A stretch of 30,680 bases of DNA from SIG480 sp045546975 (lineage in GTDB: Bacteria; Bacillota; Clostridia; Oscillospirales; JAAYXM01): assembly GCA_045546975.1 (NCBI GenBank), contig JAZQDV010000009.1, positions 1-30,680 of the forward strand. Reading direction: 5' to 3'. The notes below the pieces were generated by a model. The model was not told the origin of the DNA. It searched no databases and saw nothing but the letters and a program-made list of their open reading frames with translations. Both the position numbers and the translations under genes were made by a program. This document shows positions 13,881 through 21,505 of this stretch, in pieces (within the stretch, counting starts at the first letter, position 1; every line of letters begins with the position of its first letter).

Positions 13881-16169
13881 ATGAACGATATGACAGGCCT
13901 TAACAAAAAAATAAAGGATATGGCTTCCCGTATCCGAGAGCTTCGCGAGATTGAAGGGTTTACACCTGCCGAGATGGCAGAAAAAACAGGTGTGTCGCTT
14001 GAGGAGTATATCCGTTGCGAATCTGGAGACGGAGATTTGAACTTTGCGTTCATCTACCGTTGTGCAGGTGCGTTCCGAGTTGACGTTACCGATATTATCG
14101 AAGGTCACAGCCCGACACTCAGGTCCTTTGCCGTTACGCGCGCAGGCTCGGCACAGGAAATTGCAAACGCACACGGAATGACATATTACAATCTTGCGTA
14201 TGCATTCAATAACAGGATTGCGGAACCGCTGTATGTAAAGAGCGCGTACGACCCGCAGGCACAGAACAAGCCCATTGAGCTTACCTCTCATGACGGTCAG
14301 GAATGTGACATTATCGTCGAGGGAAAGCTTATGGTCCAGATTGGCGAACACCGTGAAATATTGGGCCCGGGCGACAGCATATATTTTGACAGTAACACGC
14401 CTCACGGCATGATAGCTGTTGACGGAAAGGACTGCGTATTTTATGCGATAGTATTAAATCCGTCCGGCGAGCCGATACCTGAGCTTGAACCGACAAAGGC
14501 AATTGCCGATGCCCGCGAAATAAAGCGCGATACCAAAGAACGCATTTACCACAAATATATTGATGTCACTGAAAATGAAAACGGAACCCCGACTGAAATA
14601 AAGTTCAAGAACACAGACAATTTCAACTTCGCGTTTGACCTTGTTGACGAGCTTGCAGAACATGAGCCCGAAAAACTTGCGATGCTACATATCGACATAA
14701 ACGGAACAGAACGTCGCTTTACCTTTGCTGATATAAAGCAAGAAAGTGCAAGATGTGCAAACTACTTCAAGTCACTCGGCATCAAAAAGGGCGACAGGGT
14801 TATGCTCATCTTAAAACGCCATTATCAGTTCTGGTTTGCAATGATAGGCTTAAATAAGCTCGGCGCAATTGCGATACCTGCAACAAATCAGCTTCAGGAG
14901 CACGATATTGAGTATCGTTTCAAGGCAGCAGGGGTAAGCACAATCCTCTGTACTGCTGACGGTGAAACAGCAAATCAGGTTGACATCGCAGCGAAAAACT
15001 GCCCTGAGCTTGTAAATAAGATTATCGTAGGCGGAAGCCGTGATGGCTGGAGAGACTTCAACGAGGAGTATAAGCTCTTTAGCTCTCACTTTGAGAGAAA
15101 TGAAGACTCACCGTGCGGAGATGACCTTCTCCTTATGTTCTTCACATCGGGAACAACGGGATATCCGAAGATTGCGGCACACAGCCACAAGTATCCGCTC
15201 GGTCACTTCCATACTGCAAAATACTGGCACAATGTTGACCCTGACGGTCTCCATTTCACAATCTCTGACACGGGTTGGGCAAAGTCTATGTGGGGTAAGC
15301 TCTACGGTCAGTGGCTTTGTGAGGCGGCAATATTCGTTTACGACTTTGACCGCTTTGATGCAAAGGAAATTCTTCCGATGTTTGCGCGTCACAACATAAC
15401 AACCTTCTGTGCACCTCCGACAATGCTCCGCATGCTCATCAAGGAGGATATTTCAAAATACGATTTCTCATCTGTAAAGCATATGTCAACAGCAGGCGAG
15501 GCTCTCAACCCCGAGGTTTACAAGCAATTTGAAAAGGCAACAGGACTTCAGATAATCGAGGGCTTTGGTCAGACCGAGAGCACGATGATTATAGGAAATA
15601 TGATAGGAGCACCGCATAAGATCGGTTCTATGGGCAAACCTGCACCGATTTACAAGGTTGAGCTTGTAAATGACAAGGGTGAGCAGGTCGCAGTAGGTGA
15701 GACGGGCGAAATTGTCGTCAACGTAAAAGATGGCATGCCGTGCGGACTCTTCCGCGGCTATTACCGTGACGAGGAGAAGACAAACGAGGTTCTCCACGAC
15801 GGCTACTACCACACCGGTGATACCGCATGGCGAGATGAAGACGGTTTCTACTGGTACGTTGGCCGTGTTGACGATGTTATCAAGTCATCAGGCTATCGCA
15901 TCGGTCCGTTTGAAATCGAAAGCGTTATCATGGAGCTTCCGTATGTTCTCGAATGTGGCGTTTCAGCGGCTCCCGATGAAGTCCGTGGTCAGATAGTAAA
16001 GGCAAGCATCGTTCTCACAAAGGGCACGGAACCGACAGAAGAACTGAAGAAGGAAATCCAGACTTATGTAAAAGAGCACACCGCTCCGTATAAGTATCCG
16101 CGTCTTGTTGTGTTCCGCGACAGTCTCCCCAAGACCGTAAGCGGCAAGATACAGAGAAATAAGCTTTAA
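13881..16169 (+). CDS. XRE-HTH/cupin/AMP-forming acyl-CoA synthetase fusion (predicted isobutyrate-CoA ligase)
   Basis: 762 residues, ATG preceded by AAAAGGAG. It is a paralogue of the synthetase at 11236 with the same three modules: XRE-like HTH (about 15-75, RIRELREIEGFTPAEMAEKT), cupin (about 125-200, QECDIIVEGKLMVQIG and GDSIYFDSNTPHGMIAV) and acyl-CoA synthetase (TSGTTGYPKI near 421, GFGQTEST, YHTGDTAWRDEDGFYWYVGRVDD, terminal SGKIQRNKL). The N-terminal modules have diverged strongly from the sister copy while the last roughly 90 residues are almost identical. It heads a seven-gene operon behind a Val T-box, which points to isobutyrate (the precursor of valine by reductive carboxylation) as substrate. 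Activity is known at family level only. Confidence 0.85.
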   Translation: MNDMTGLNKKIKDMASRIRELREIEGFTPAEMAEKTGVSLEEYIRCESGDGDLNFAFIYRCAGAFRVDVTDIIEGHSPTLRSFAVTRAGSAQEIANAHGMTYYNLAYAFNNRIAEPLYVKSAYDPQAQNKPIELTSHDGQECDIIVEGKLMVQIGEHREILGPGDSIYFDSNTPHGMIAVDGKDCVFYAIVLNPSGEPIPELEPTKAIADAREIKRDTKERIYHKYIDVTENENGTPTEIKFKNTDNFNFAFDLVDELAEHEPEKLAMLHIDINGTERRFTFADIKQESARCANYFKSLGIKKGDRVMLILKRHYQFWFAMIGLNKLGAIAIPATNQLQEHDIEYRFKAAGVSTILCTADGETANQVDIAAKNCPELVNKIIVGGSRDGWRDFNEEYKLFSSHFERNEDSPCGDDLLLMFFTSGTTGYPKIAAHSHKYPLGHFHTAKYWHNVDPDGLHFTISDTGWAKSMWGKLYGQWLCEAAIFVYDFDRFDAKEILPMFARHNITTFCAPPTMLRMLIKEDISKYDFSSVKHMSTAGEALNPEVYKQFEKATGLQIIEGFGQTESTMIIGNMIGAPHKIGSMGKPAPIYKVELVNDKGEQVAVGETGEIVVNVKDGMPCGLFRGYYRDEEKTNEVLHDGYYHTGDTAWRDEDGFYWYVGRVDDVIKSSGYRIGPFEIESVIMELPYVLECGVSAAPDEVRGQIVKASIVLTKGTEPTEELKKEIQTYVKEHTAPYKYPRLVVFRDSLPKTVSGKIQRNKL

Positions 16170-16203
16170 TAAGTACTATAAACCAAAAAAGGAGAAGATA
16201 GAA

Positions 16204-17271
16204 ATGTACAATTTTCCGATAACAAAAACGACAAACCCGAAGGCAAAGCCTGAGGATGAATCAAAGCTCGGCTTTGGAAAAGTATTTACCGACCATATGT
16301 TCATTATGAACTACACAGAGGGCAAGGGTTGGCACGACGGAAGAATCGTTCCGTATGAGAATCTTTCACTTGCTCCGTCCGCTATGGTTTTCCATTACGG
16401 ACAGGAAATGTTTGAAGGTCTTAAGGCATATAAAGGAAAAGACGGAAAGGCTCGTCTTTTCAGACCTGATATGAACGCAAAGCGTACAAACGATACAAAC
16501 GACCGCCTTTGCATTCCGCGCATTGACGAGGAGCTTTATGTTGAGGCAATAAAGGCACTTGTAAAGGTTGACGAGGATTGGATTCCGACCGCTCCCGGCA
16601 CATCACTTTACATCAGACCCTTCATCATCGCAACTGATGAGTTTTTGGGCGTTGCACCGTCAAAGACATACCTCTTCGTTATAATCCTTGCTCCGAGCGG
16701 TGCATATTATGCAAGCGGCCTTGCTCCTGTAGGTATCTGGGTTGAAGATGACTATGTACGTGCAGTCAAGGGCGGAATGGGCTTTGCAAAGACCGGCGGC
16801 AACTACGCAGCAAGCCTTGCAGCACAGGTAAAAGCACACGATGAAGGCTATTCACAGGTATTGTGGCTCGACGGTGTCGAGAGAAAATACATCGAAGAAG
16901 TAGGAGCTATGAACATCTTCTTCAAGATTGACGGCAAGATTGTAACTCCGATGCTCAACGGCAGCATCCTTCCGGGTATCACAAGAAACTCCGTCTGCGA
17001 GGTTTGCAGAAGCTGGGGTCTCCCGGTCGAGGAGAGAAGAGTAAGCATTGCCGAGGTTATAGAGGCACAGAAGGCAGGCAAGCTTGAAGAGTGCTTCGGC
17101 ACAGGAACCGCCGCTGTTATTTCTCCTGTCGGAAAGCTCAGGTACAAGGATGATGTAATGCTCATCAACAACAACGAAATCGGACCTGTAAGCCAGAAGC
17201 TTTACGACACAATCACGGGAATCCAGTGGGGAGAATGTGAGGATAAGTTTAATTGGTCACAGATAATATAG
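16204..17271 (+). CDS. ilvE: Branched-chain amino acid aminotransferase
   Basis: 355 residues, normal for the large IlvE subtype of fold-type IV PLP enzymes; start supported by AAAGGAG. It exchanges the amino group of glutamate with 2-oxoisovalerate, 2-oxoisocaproate or 2-oxo-3-methylvalerate. Seen are the FHYGQEMFEGLKAYKG substrate region, RPDMNAKRTNDTNDRL, the PLP lysine K196 in FAKTGGNYAASL, the EEVGAMNIFF segment and the GTGTAAVISPVG phosphate-binding loop. It follows the Val-regulated synthetase by 34 bases without a terminator and precedes the oxidoreductase genes, so it would carry out the last step to Val, Leu and Ile. Confidence 0.95.
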   Translation: MYNFPITKTTNPKAKPEDESKLGFGKVFTDHMFIMNYTEGKGWHDGRIVPYENLSLAPSAMVFHYGQEMFEGLKAYKGKDGKARLFRPDMNAKRTNDTNDRLCIPRIDEELYVEAIKALVKVDEDWIPTAPGTSLYIRPFIIATDEFLGVAPSKTYLFVIILAPSGAYYASGLAPVGIWVEDDYVRAVKGGMGFAKTGGNYAASLAAQVKAHDEGYSQVLWLDGVERKYIEEVGAMNIFFKIDGKIVTPMLNGSILPGITRNSVCEVCRSWGLPVEERRVSIAEVIEAQKAGKLEECFGTGTAAVISPVGKLRYKDDVMLINNNEIGPVSQKLYDTITGIQWGECEDKFNWSQII

Positions 17272-17915
17272 CGCGAATCACGCTTTTTTGCGGTCATTAC
17301 GGCAGCGGCAAGACGAACATTGCGGTAAACTACGCGTTGCATCTTAAAAAGTTAAATCTTCCTGTCGCAATTGCCGATATTGATATAGTAAATCCGTATT
17401 TCAGGACAAAGGACAGTGATGAGGAGCTTTCCGAGGCGGGAGTCGAGGTAATTGCACTTCCGTTTGCAAACACAAGTGTTGACCTTCCGTCACTTCCGTC
17501 TGAGATATACGGACTCGTAAGACAAAGGGACAAATATGTTGTAATGGACATCGGCGGCGATGACAGAGGTGCGTATGCACTCGGCCGTTTCGCTCCCGAG
17601 ATTGCCGAGGAGAATAACTACGATATGTACTTTGTAGTAAACTTCTACCGTCCGCTTACAACGACTGCCGAGGAGGCACTCGAGGTTCTCCGCGAAATAG
17701 AGGCAGCAGCACATCTCAAATTTACGGGGATTGTGAACAATTCAAACATAGGCCCTGAGACTACCCCTTCGCATATCCTTGACACAAAGGCAAAGGCAGA
17801 GGAACTGGCAGCACTCTCAAGACTTCCGCTCGTTATGACAACCGCAGAGGAAAGCCTTGGAAGTGAACTCGGGGAAGACGTATTTAGGCTTAAATTGCAG
17901 AAAAAATTATTTTAG
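17253..17915 (+). CDS. P-loop ATPase of unknown role in the oxidoreductase operon
   Basis: 220 residues if it starts at the TTG at 17253, which overlaps the end of ilvE by 19 bases and has AGGATAA upstream; no better start is near. The Walker A motif GHYGSGKTN sits close to the N-terminus, ADIDIVNPYFRTKD resembles the switch/Walker A' region of MinD/ParA (SIMIBI) ATPases, and VVMDIGGDDRG is Walker B. It lacks the CxxC pair of ApbC/Nbp35 Fe-S carriers. Its place between the aminotransferase and the ferredoxin subunit suggests a role in assembling or energising the oxidoreductase, but no function can be assigned. Confidence 0.75.
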   Translation: MVTDNIARITLFCGHYGSGKTNIAVNYALHLKKLNLPVAIADIDIVNPYFRTKDSDEELSEAGVEVIALPFANTSVDLPSLPSEIYGLVRQRDKYVVMDIGGDDRGAYALGRFAPEIAEENNYDMYFVVNFYRPLTTTAEEALEVLREIEAAAHLKFTGIVNNSNIGPETTPSHILDTKAKAEELAALSRLPLVMTTAEESLGSELGEDVFRLKLQKKLF

Positions 17916-17931
17916 ATAAAGGAGATTTGTT

Positions 17932-18138
17932 ATGGCTAAGGTAACGTTTTTGACGGACGTATGCAAAGGCTGCGGTCTTTGTGTCAGCGCATGTCCGAAA
18001 GGAATTATTGCTCTTGCAAGTGACAAAATCAACAAAAAGGGACATTCTCCCGCTGAGATAACAGATCAGGAAAAGTGCATAGGCTGTGCATTCTGCGCAA
18101 CCATGTGCCCTGACTGCGTAATCACAGTAGAAAGGTGA
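17932..18138 (+). CDS. 2-oxoacid:ferredoxin oxidoreductase, delta (2[4Fe-4S] ferredoxin) subunit
   Basis: 68 residues with two classical four-cysteine motifs: CKGCGLCVSACPKG and CIGCAFCATMCPDC. It carries electrons between ferredoxin and the catalytic subunits. AAGGAG precedes the ATG. It is first of four adjacent oxidoreductase subunit genes (delta, alpha, beta, gamma), the usual make-up of 2-oxoisovalerate or 2-oxoglutarate type enzymes. Confidence 0.92.
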   Translation: MAKVTFLTDVCKGCGLCVSACPKGIIALASDKINKKGHSPAEITDQEKCIGCAFCATMCPDCVITVER

Positions 18139-18148
18139 GGTGCAAGAT

Positions 18149-19210
18149 ATGGCAGAAAAGGTTTTAATGAAAGGTAACGAGGCAATTGCGGAGGCTGCTA
18201 TCCGTGCAGGCTGCCGTCATTACTTCGGTTATCCCATAACACCGCAGACAGAGGTCGCGGCTTATATGGCAAAGAGAATGCCGAAAATTGGCGGAACCTT
18301 CCTCCAGGCAGAGAGCGAAATTTCCGCTATCAATATGGTCTATGGCGTTGCAGGAACAGGAAAGCGCGTTATGACCTCATCCTCAAGCCCCGGTATTTCA
18401 CTCAAGCAGGAGGGTATCTCCTACATTGCAGGCGCAGACCTTCCGGCACTCATCGTAAACGTACAGCGCGGCGGTCCGGGTCTTGGCGGAATTCAGCCGT
18501 CACAGTCTGACTATTTCCAGGCAACAAAGGGCGGCGGCCACGGCGACTATCGCCTCATCGTTCTCGCTCCCGAGTCAGTTCAGGAAATGGCAGATATGAC
18601 AGCTCTTGCATTTGAGCTTGCGGAAAAATACCGTATGCCTGCTATGCTTCTTGCTGACGGAACAATGGGCCAAATGATGGAGCCCGTTGAGCTTCCCGAG
18701 GAGAAAGTCAACACAGTTGATGCTCCGTGGGCAGTTACGGGAACAGAAATGAAGAGAGAGCACAATATCATAAACTCACTCTACTTAAAGCCTGAAGAGC
18801 TTGAGCAGAAGAACATTGAGCGTTATGAGAGATATAAGGTTATTGAAGAAAATGAAGTAAGATACGAAAGCTTTATGATGGACGATGCAGAATACTGCGT
18901 TGTCGCTTTCGGTATTGCTGCCCGCGTTGCAAAGAACGCAGTTGTCGCAGCACGTAAAGAGGGCATAAAGGTCGGTATGATTCGCCCGATTACGCTCTGG
19001 CCGTTCCCGAAGGAAGCTCTTCTCAAGGCTGCCGATAAGGTGGAAGCATTTATAAGCGTTGAGCTTTCTATGGGTCAGATGATAGAGGATATCCGCCTTG
19101 CAACAGAATGCAAGAAGCCGGTTCACCTCTGCAACCGCGTTGGCGGTATGATTCCGACACCTGAACAGGTTCTTGAAAAAATCCACGAAGTTAAAGGAGG
19201 TAGCAACTAA
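18149..19210 (+). CDS. vorB: 2-oxoacid:ferredoxin oxidoreductase, alpha subunit (2-oxoisovalerate type)
   Basis: 353 residues from the ATG at 18149, eight bases after AGGTGAGG; an in-frame GTG at 18140 lies within that ribosome site. Hallmarks of the alpha subunit are GNEAIAEAAIRAG, YFGYPITPQTEV, the AESEISAINMVYGVAGTGKRVMTSSSSPG segment and VQRGGPGLGGIQPSQSDY. The enzyme interconverts a branched 2-oxoacid plus CoA with acyl-CoA, CO2 and reduced ferredoxin and can run in the carboxylating direction. Specificity for branched substrates is inferred from the BCAA T-box and ilvE in the same operon; a 2-oxoglutarate-type enzyme is the alternative. Confidence 0.88.
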   Translation: MAEKVLMKGNEAIAEAAIRAGCRHYFGYPITPQTEVAAYMAKRMPKIGGTFLQAESEISAINMVYGVAGTGKRVMTSSSSPGISLKQEGISYIAGADLPALIVNVQRGGPGLGGIQPSQSDYFQATKGGGHGDYRLIVLAPESVQEMADMTALAFELAEKYRMPAMLLADGTMGQMMEPVELPEEKVNTVDAPWAVTGTEMKREHNIINSLYLKPEELEQKNIERYERYKVIEENEVRYESFMMDDAEYCVVAFGIAARVAKNAVVAARKEGIKVGMIRPITLWPFPKEALLKAADKVEAFISVELSMGQMIEDIRLATECKKPVHLCNRVGGMIPTPEQVLEKIHEVKGGSN

Positions 19211-19962
19211 TGGTAGTATTTGAAAAACCGAAAAGCCTTACAGATGCACCGCTTCACTACTGCCCGGGTTGCACCCACGGTATAATCCACCGTCTCGTTG
19301 CCGAAGCAATTGACGCTCTCGGTGTTGAGGGCAAGACAATCGGTGTTGCTCCGGTTGGATGCTCTGTTATGGCTTATGATTATTTTTCCTGCGATATGGT
19401 AGAGGCAGCCCACGGCCGCGCACCGGCTGTTGCAACAGGTCTTAAGCGCGCATTCCCTGAAAATGTTATCTTTACATATCAGGGCGACGGTGACCTTGCA
19501 TCAATCGGTATGGCAGAGACTGTCCATGCTGCAGCAAGAAACGAGAACATCACAATAATCTTTGTAAACAACGCAATCTATGGTATGACAGGCGGTCAGA
19601 TGGCACCGACATCACTTCCGGGTCAAGTCACACAGACCTCACCGTACGGCCGTGATGTAAATAGTGCAGGTTATCCGATAAGAGTAAGCGAAATGCTTTC
19701 TACTCTTGACGGCCCGCAGTATATCGAGCGCGTTGCAGTAAACAACGTAAAGAACGTCAAGGCTGCAGGCAAGGCTATCCTCAAGGCATTCAAGAATCAG
19801 GTAGAGGGCAAGGGTTTCTCACTTATTGAGGTTGTTTCCTCCTGCCCGACAAACTGGGGTATGACGCCTCAGAAGGCTCTTGAGTGGATTGATGAGAATA
19901 TGATTCCGTATTATCCGCTCGGCGTTTATAAGGACAAGAGCGCAGAGAAGGAGGAGAAGTAA
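19210..19962 (+). CDS. 2-oxoacid:ferredoxin oxidoreductase, beta (TPP-binding) subunit
   Basis: 250 residues. The ATG overlaps the alpha stop codon by one base (TAATG), so translation is coupled, with GGAGG just upstream. The thiamine diphosphate site is visible as GDGDLASIGMAE followed about 25 residues later by NNAIYGMTGGQ. The YCPGCTHGI start is typical of the beta subunit. It forms the catalytic core with the alpha subunit. Confidence 0.92.
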   Translation: MVVFEKPKSLTDAPLHYCPGCTHGIIHRLVAEAIDALGVEGKTIGVAPVGCSVMAYDYFSCDMVEAAHGRAPAVATGLKRAFPENVIFTYQGDGDLASIGMAETVHAAARNENITIIFVNNAIYGMTGGQMAPTSLPGQVTQTSPYGRDVNSAGYPIRVSEMLSTLDGPQYIERVAVNNVKNVKAAGKAILKAFKNQVEGKGFSLIEVVSSCPTNWGMTPQKALEWIDENMIPYYPLGVYKDKSAEKEEK

Positions 19963-19964
19963 TT

Positions 19965-20501
19965 ATGACAACACAGTTACTTTTAGCAGGCTTCGGCGGT
20001 CAAGGTATCCTCTTTGCGGGAAAGTTTCTCGCATATAAGGGACTTCTTGAGGGCAGACAATTAAGCTGGCTTCCGTCCTACGGTCCTGAGATGCGCGGCG
20101 GAACTGCAAACTGCAGCGTTATCCTCTCTGATGATCCTGTAGGCTCTCCTATAGTTTCAAATCCCGATATCCTTGTCGCTATGAACCTTCCGTCTCTTGA
20201 TAAGTACGAGGACGCAGTTGTTCCCGGCGGAATAATCCTTGTTGACTCAACACTCATCGAGCGCAAGGTCAAGAGAAATGATGTAAAAGTATTTTACATC
20301 CCGACAACCCAGCTTGCACAGCAGATGAATGCACCGACCCTTGCAAATATGATAATGGTCGGAAAGCTCATCCGTGAAAGTGGTATGGTAAAGAAGGACG
20401 GCATTGAGGAAGCACTCGGAAAAGTTGTTTCCGCAAAGCGCGCAAACCTTCTTGAGATAAACCTCAAGGCAATCCAGTGCGGAATGGACTTTGAAGGTTA
20501 A
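19965..20501 (+). CDS. 2-oxoacid:ferredoxin oxidoreductase, gamma subunit
   Basis: 178 residues, start two bases after the beta stop, with AAGGAGGAG in the end of the beta gene. The opening LLLAGFGGQGILFAGKFLA and the PSYGPEMRGGTANCSV motif identify the gamma subunit, which contributes to CoA binding in the complex. It is the last gene of the Val T-box operon and is followed directly by a strong terminator. Confidence 0.92.
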   Translation: MTTQLLLAGFGGQGILFAGKFLAYKGLLEGRQLSWLPSYGPEMRGGTANCSVILSDDPVGSPIVSNPDILVAMNLPSLDKYEDAVVPGGIILVDSTLIERKVKRNDVKVFYIPTTQLAQQMNAPTLANMIMVGKLIRESGMVKKDGIEEALGKVVSAKRANLLEINLKAIQCGMDFEG

Positions 20502-20515
20502 ATAAAGAAAGACAG

Positions 20516-20555
20516 TCCTCCTCGCGAAAGCTTTCGCGAGGAGGATTTATTTTTG
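20516..20555 (+). terminator. Strong terminator ending the Val T-box operon
   Basis: A perfect 15-bp inverted repeat with no unpaired centre in the DNA (TCCTCCTCGCGAAAG with its complement, 20516-20545), then TTTATTTTT. Confidence 0.92.
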
Positions 20556-20622
20556 AAAAAATGGCGCGTGAAGAATGTTTGCGACAAGTCGCCGTGCTGT
20601 TCTCGTCTTCCGACGGATAGCC

Positions 20623-20658
20623 ACAAAACAAAAACACCCCGTCTTGCGACGAGGTGTT
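20623..20658 (-). terminator. Terminator of the tRNA gene
   Basis: Read on the minus strand: AACACCTCGTC, GCAA loop, GACGGGGTGTT, then TTTGTTTTG. It lies just downstream of the tRNA CCA end. Confidence 0.85.
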
Positions 20659-20665
20659 TCCGTTT

Positions 20666-20742
20666 TGGTGGGCCTTCGGGGACTCGAACCCAGGACCGTC
20701 CGGTTATGAGCCGGGAGCTCTAACCAACTGAGCTAAAGGCCC
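20666..20742 (-). tRNA. tRNA with CAT anticodon, probably tRNA-Ile2 (lysidine type)
   Basis: A 77-base cloverleaf on the minus strand with encoded CCA: acceptor GGGCCTT/AAGGCCC, D-arm AGCTCAGTTGGTTAGAGCT, anticodon loop CTCATAA, T-arm with GGTTCGAGTCC. CAT anticodons serve initiator Met, elongator Met or Ile2. The GGGCCTTTAGCTCAG start and CGGCTCATAACCGG anticodon arm resemble Firmicutes Ile2 tRNAs (anticodon C converted to lysidine by TilS) more than Met tRNAs. I am certain it is a tRNA and moderately sure of the isotype. Confidence 0.9.
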
Positions 20743-20760
20743 GCGTTAAAACGCTTATTT

Positions 20761-20789
20761 ATTATACAAAAAATCAATATTGTTGTCAA
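20761..20789 (-). promoter_or_regulatory. Consensus promoter of the tRNA gene
   Basis: On the minus strand TTGACA (20784-20789), 17 bases, TATAAT (20761-20766); both hexamers are exact. Confidence 0.92.
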
Positions 20790-20807
20790 TAGTTTTTTGT
20801 CCTAAAT

Positions 20808-21344
20808 TTAATCGCGGGTGGAGAACATAGATTTCAAAAACTCGTTATATATCCGCTCTGCGTGGGCATAGAAATTAGCGGTGAGCTGCTTTGCAGACTC
20901 GCGATTCGGTGCCGACATTGAAAAGGAGAAAACCTCTCCGCTGTTATCGGCAAGGGAGCAAACGGCGCTGAATTTGCCGTCATCCTCACGGACTTCTACA
21001 TTCACGAGGTTTTTGCGGATAATTTCCTCGCGGACAATCTTTGCTGCCTTTTCGCATTTTCTCAAAACGGATTCGGGAACAGATGAACGGATGGCGGTAA
21101 GGTCGCGCACACCTTTTTTTGTGATGGAATAGCGGTCATGACCCGTATCGGAGCACACGGAAACATGCTCTGTCTTTACCATAGCGTCGAGATAGTCGGC
21201 AAAGTTGAAGTAATTTATCGCATCGTCGACAAAAACCATCTGCATAAGCTCGTCAAAAGAGACTGAGCGACCTATAAAGTGAAGCGCGTGAAGAGTAAGT
21301 GTTTTGATTTCAAGCTCGCTTCTGACAAAACCAAAGCCGGGCAT
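20808..21344 (-). CDS. DUF4364 family protein (winged-helix-like)
   Basis: 178 residues with a strong GGAGGTGA site before the ATG. The start GFGFVRSELEIKTLTLHALHFIG, the VSFDELMQMVFVDDAINYFNFADYLDAMVKTEHV block and YSITKKGVRDL look like the DUF4364 family of clostridial winged-helix-like proteins. The wing-like middle suggests DNA binding; the targets are unknown. The C-terminal half (about 90-178) is a predicted mixed alpha/beta domain. It stands alone under its own promoter, upstream of the tRNA on the same strand. Confidence 0.75.
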   Translation of the reverse strand: MPGFGFVRSELEIKTLTLHALHFIGRSVSFDELMQMVFVDDAINYFNFADYLDAMVKTEHVSVCSDTGHDRYSITKKGVRDLTAIRSSVPESVLRKCEKAAKIVREEIIRKNLVNVEVREDDGKFSAVCSLADNSGEVFSFSMSAPNRESAKQLTANFYAHAERIYNEFLKSMFSTRD

Positions 21345-21382
21345 ACCGTCACCTCCGTCTGATTCGTTTTATTTCTGCCGTT

Positions 21383-21411
21383 ATTATACCAAAAAAATGA
21401 ATTTTTTTCAA
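21383..21411 (-). promoter_or_regulatory. Promoter of the DUF4364 gene
   Basis: Minus strand TTGAAA (21406-21411), 17-base A/T-rich spacer, TATAAT (21383-21388). Confidence 0.85.
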
Positions 21412-21432
21412 GCGCAAAGCGAAATAAATTAC

Positions 21433-21461
21433 TGGACTTTGTGAGAAAAATACTGTAGAAT
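21433..21461 (+). promoter_or_regulatory. Candidate promoter of the beta-propeller to flippase unit
   Basis: TGGACT (21433-21438), 17 bases, TAGAAT (21456-21461), about 45 bases before the ATG of the first gene. Confidence 0.6.
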
Positions 21462-21505
21462 ATATAAGGCGATATATCGACTTAAATCAGTCAGGAGATA
21501 AAACG

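Noticed and set aside
7052..20501. The central cluster as a branched-chain amino acid fermentation (Stickland-type oxidation) pathway
   Set aside because: The enzymes are reversible and would fit, but T-boxes turn genes on when the amino acid is scarce, and AMP-forming ligases consume ATP. Both favour synthesis. No ATP-forming acyl-kinase or phosphotransacylase is present.
20546..20622. A further small gene or RNA between the Val operon terminator and the tRNA terminator
   Set aside because: No start with a ribosome site, no promoter and no stable structure beyond the two terminators is visible.
20666..20742. tRNA-Met
   Set aside because: The anticodon CAT allows it, but the acceptor and anticodon arms resemble Firmicutes Ile2 tRNA. 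This remains a moderate-confidence choice.
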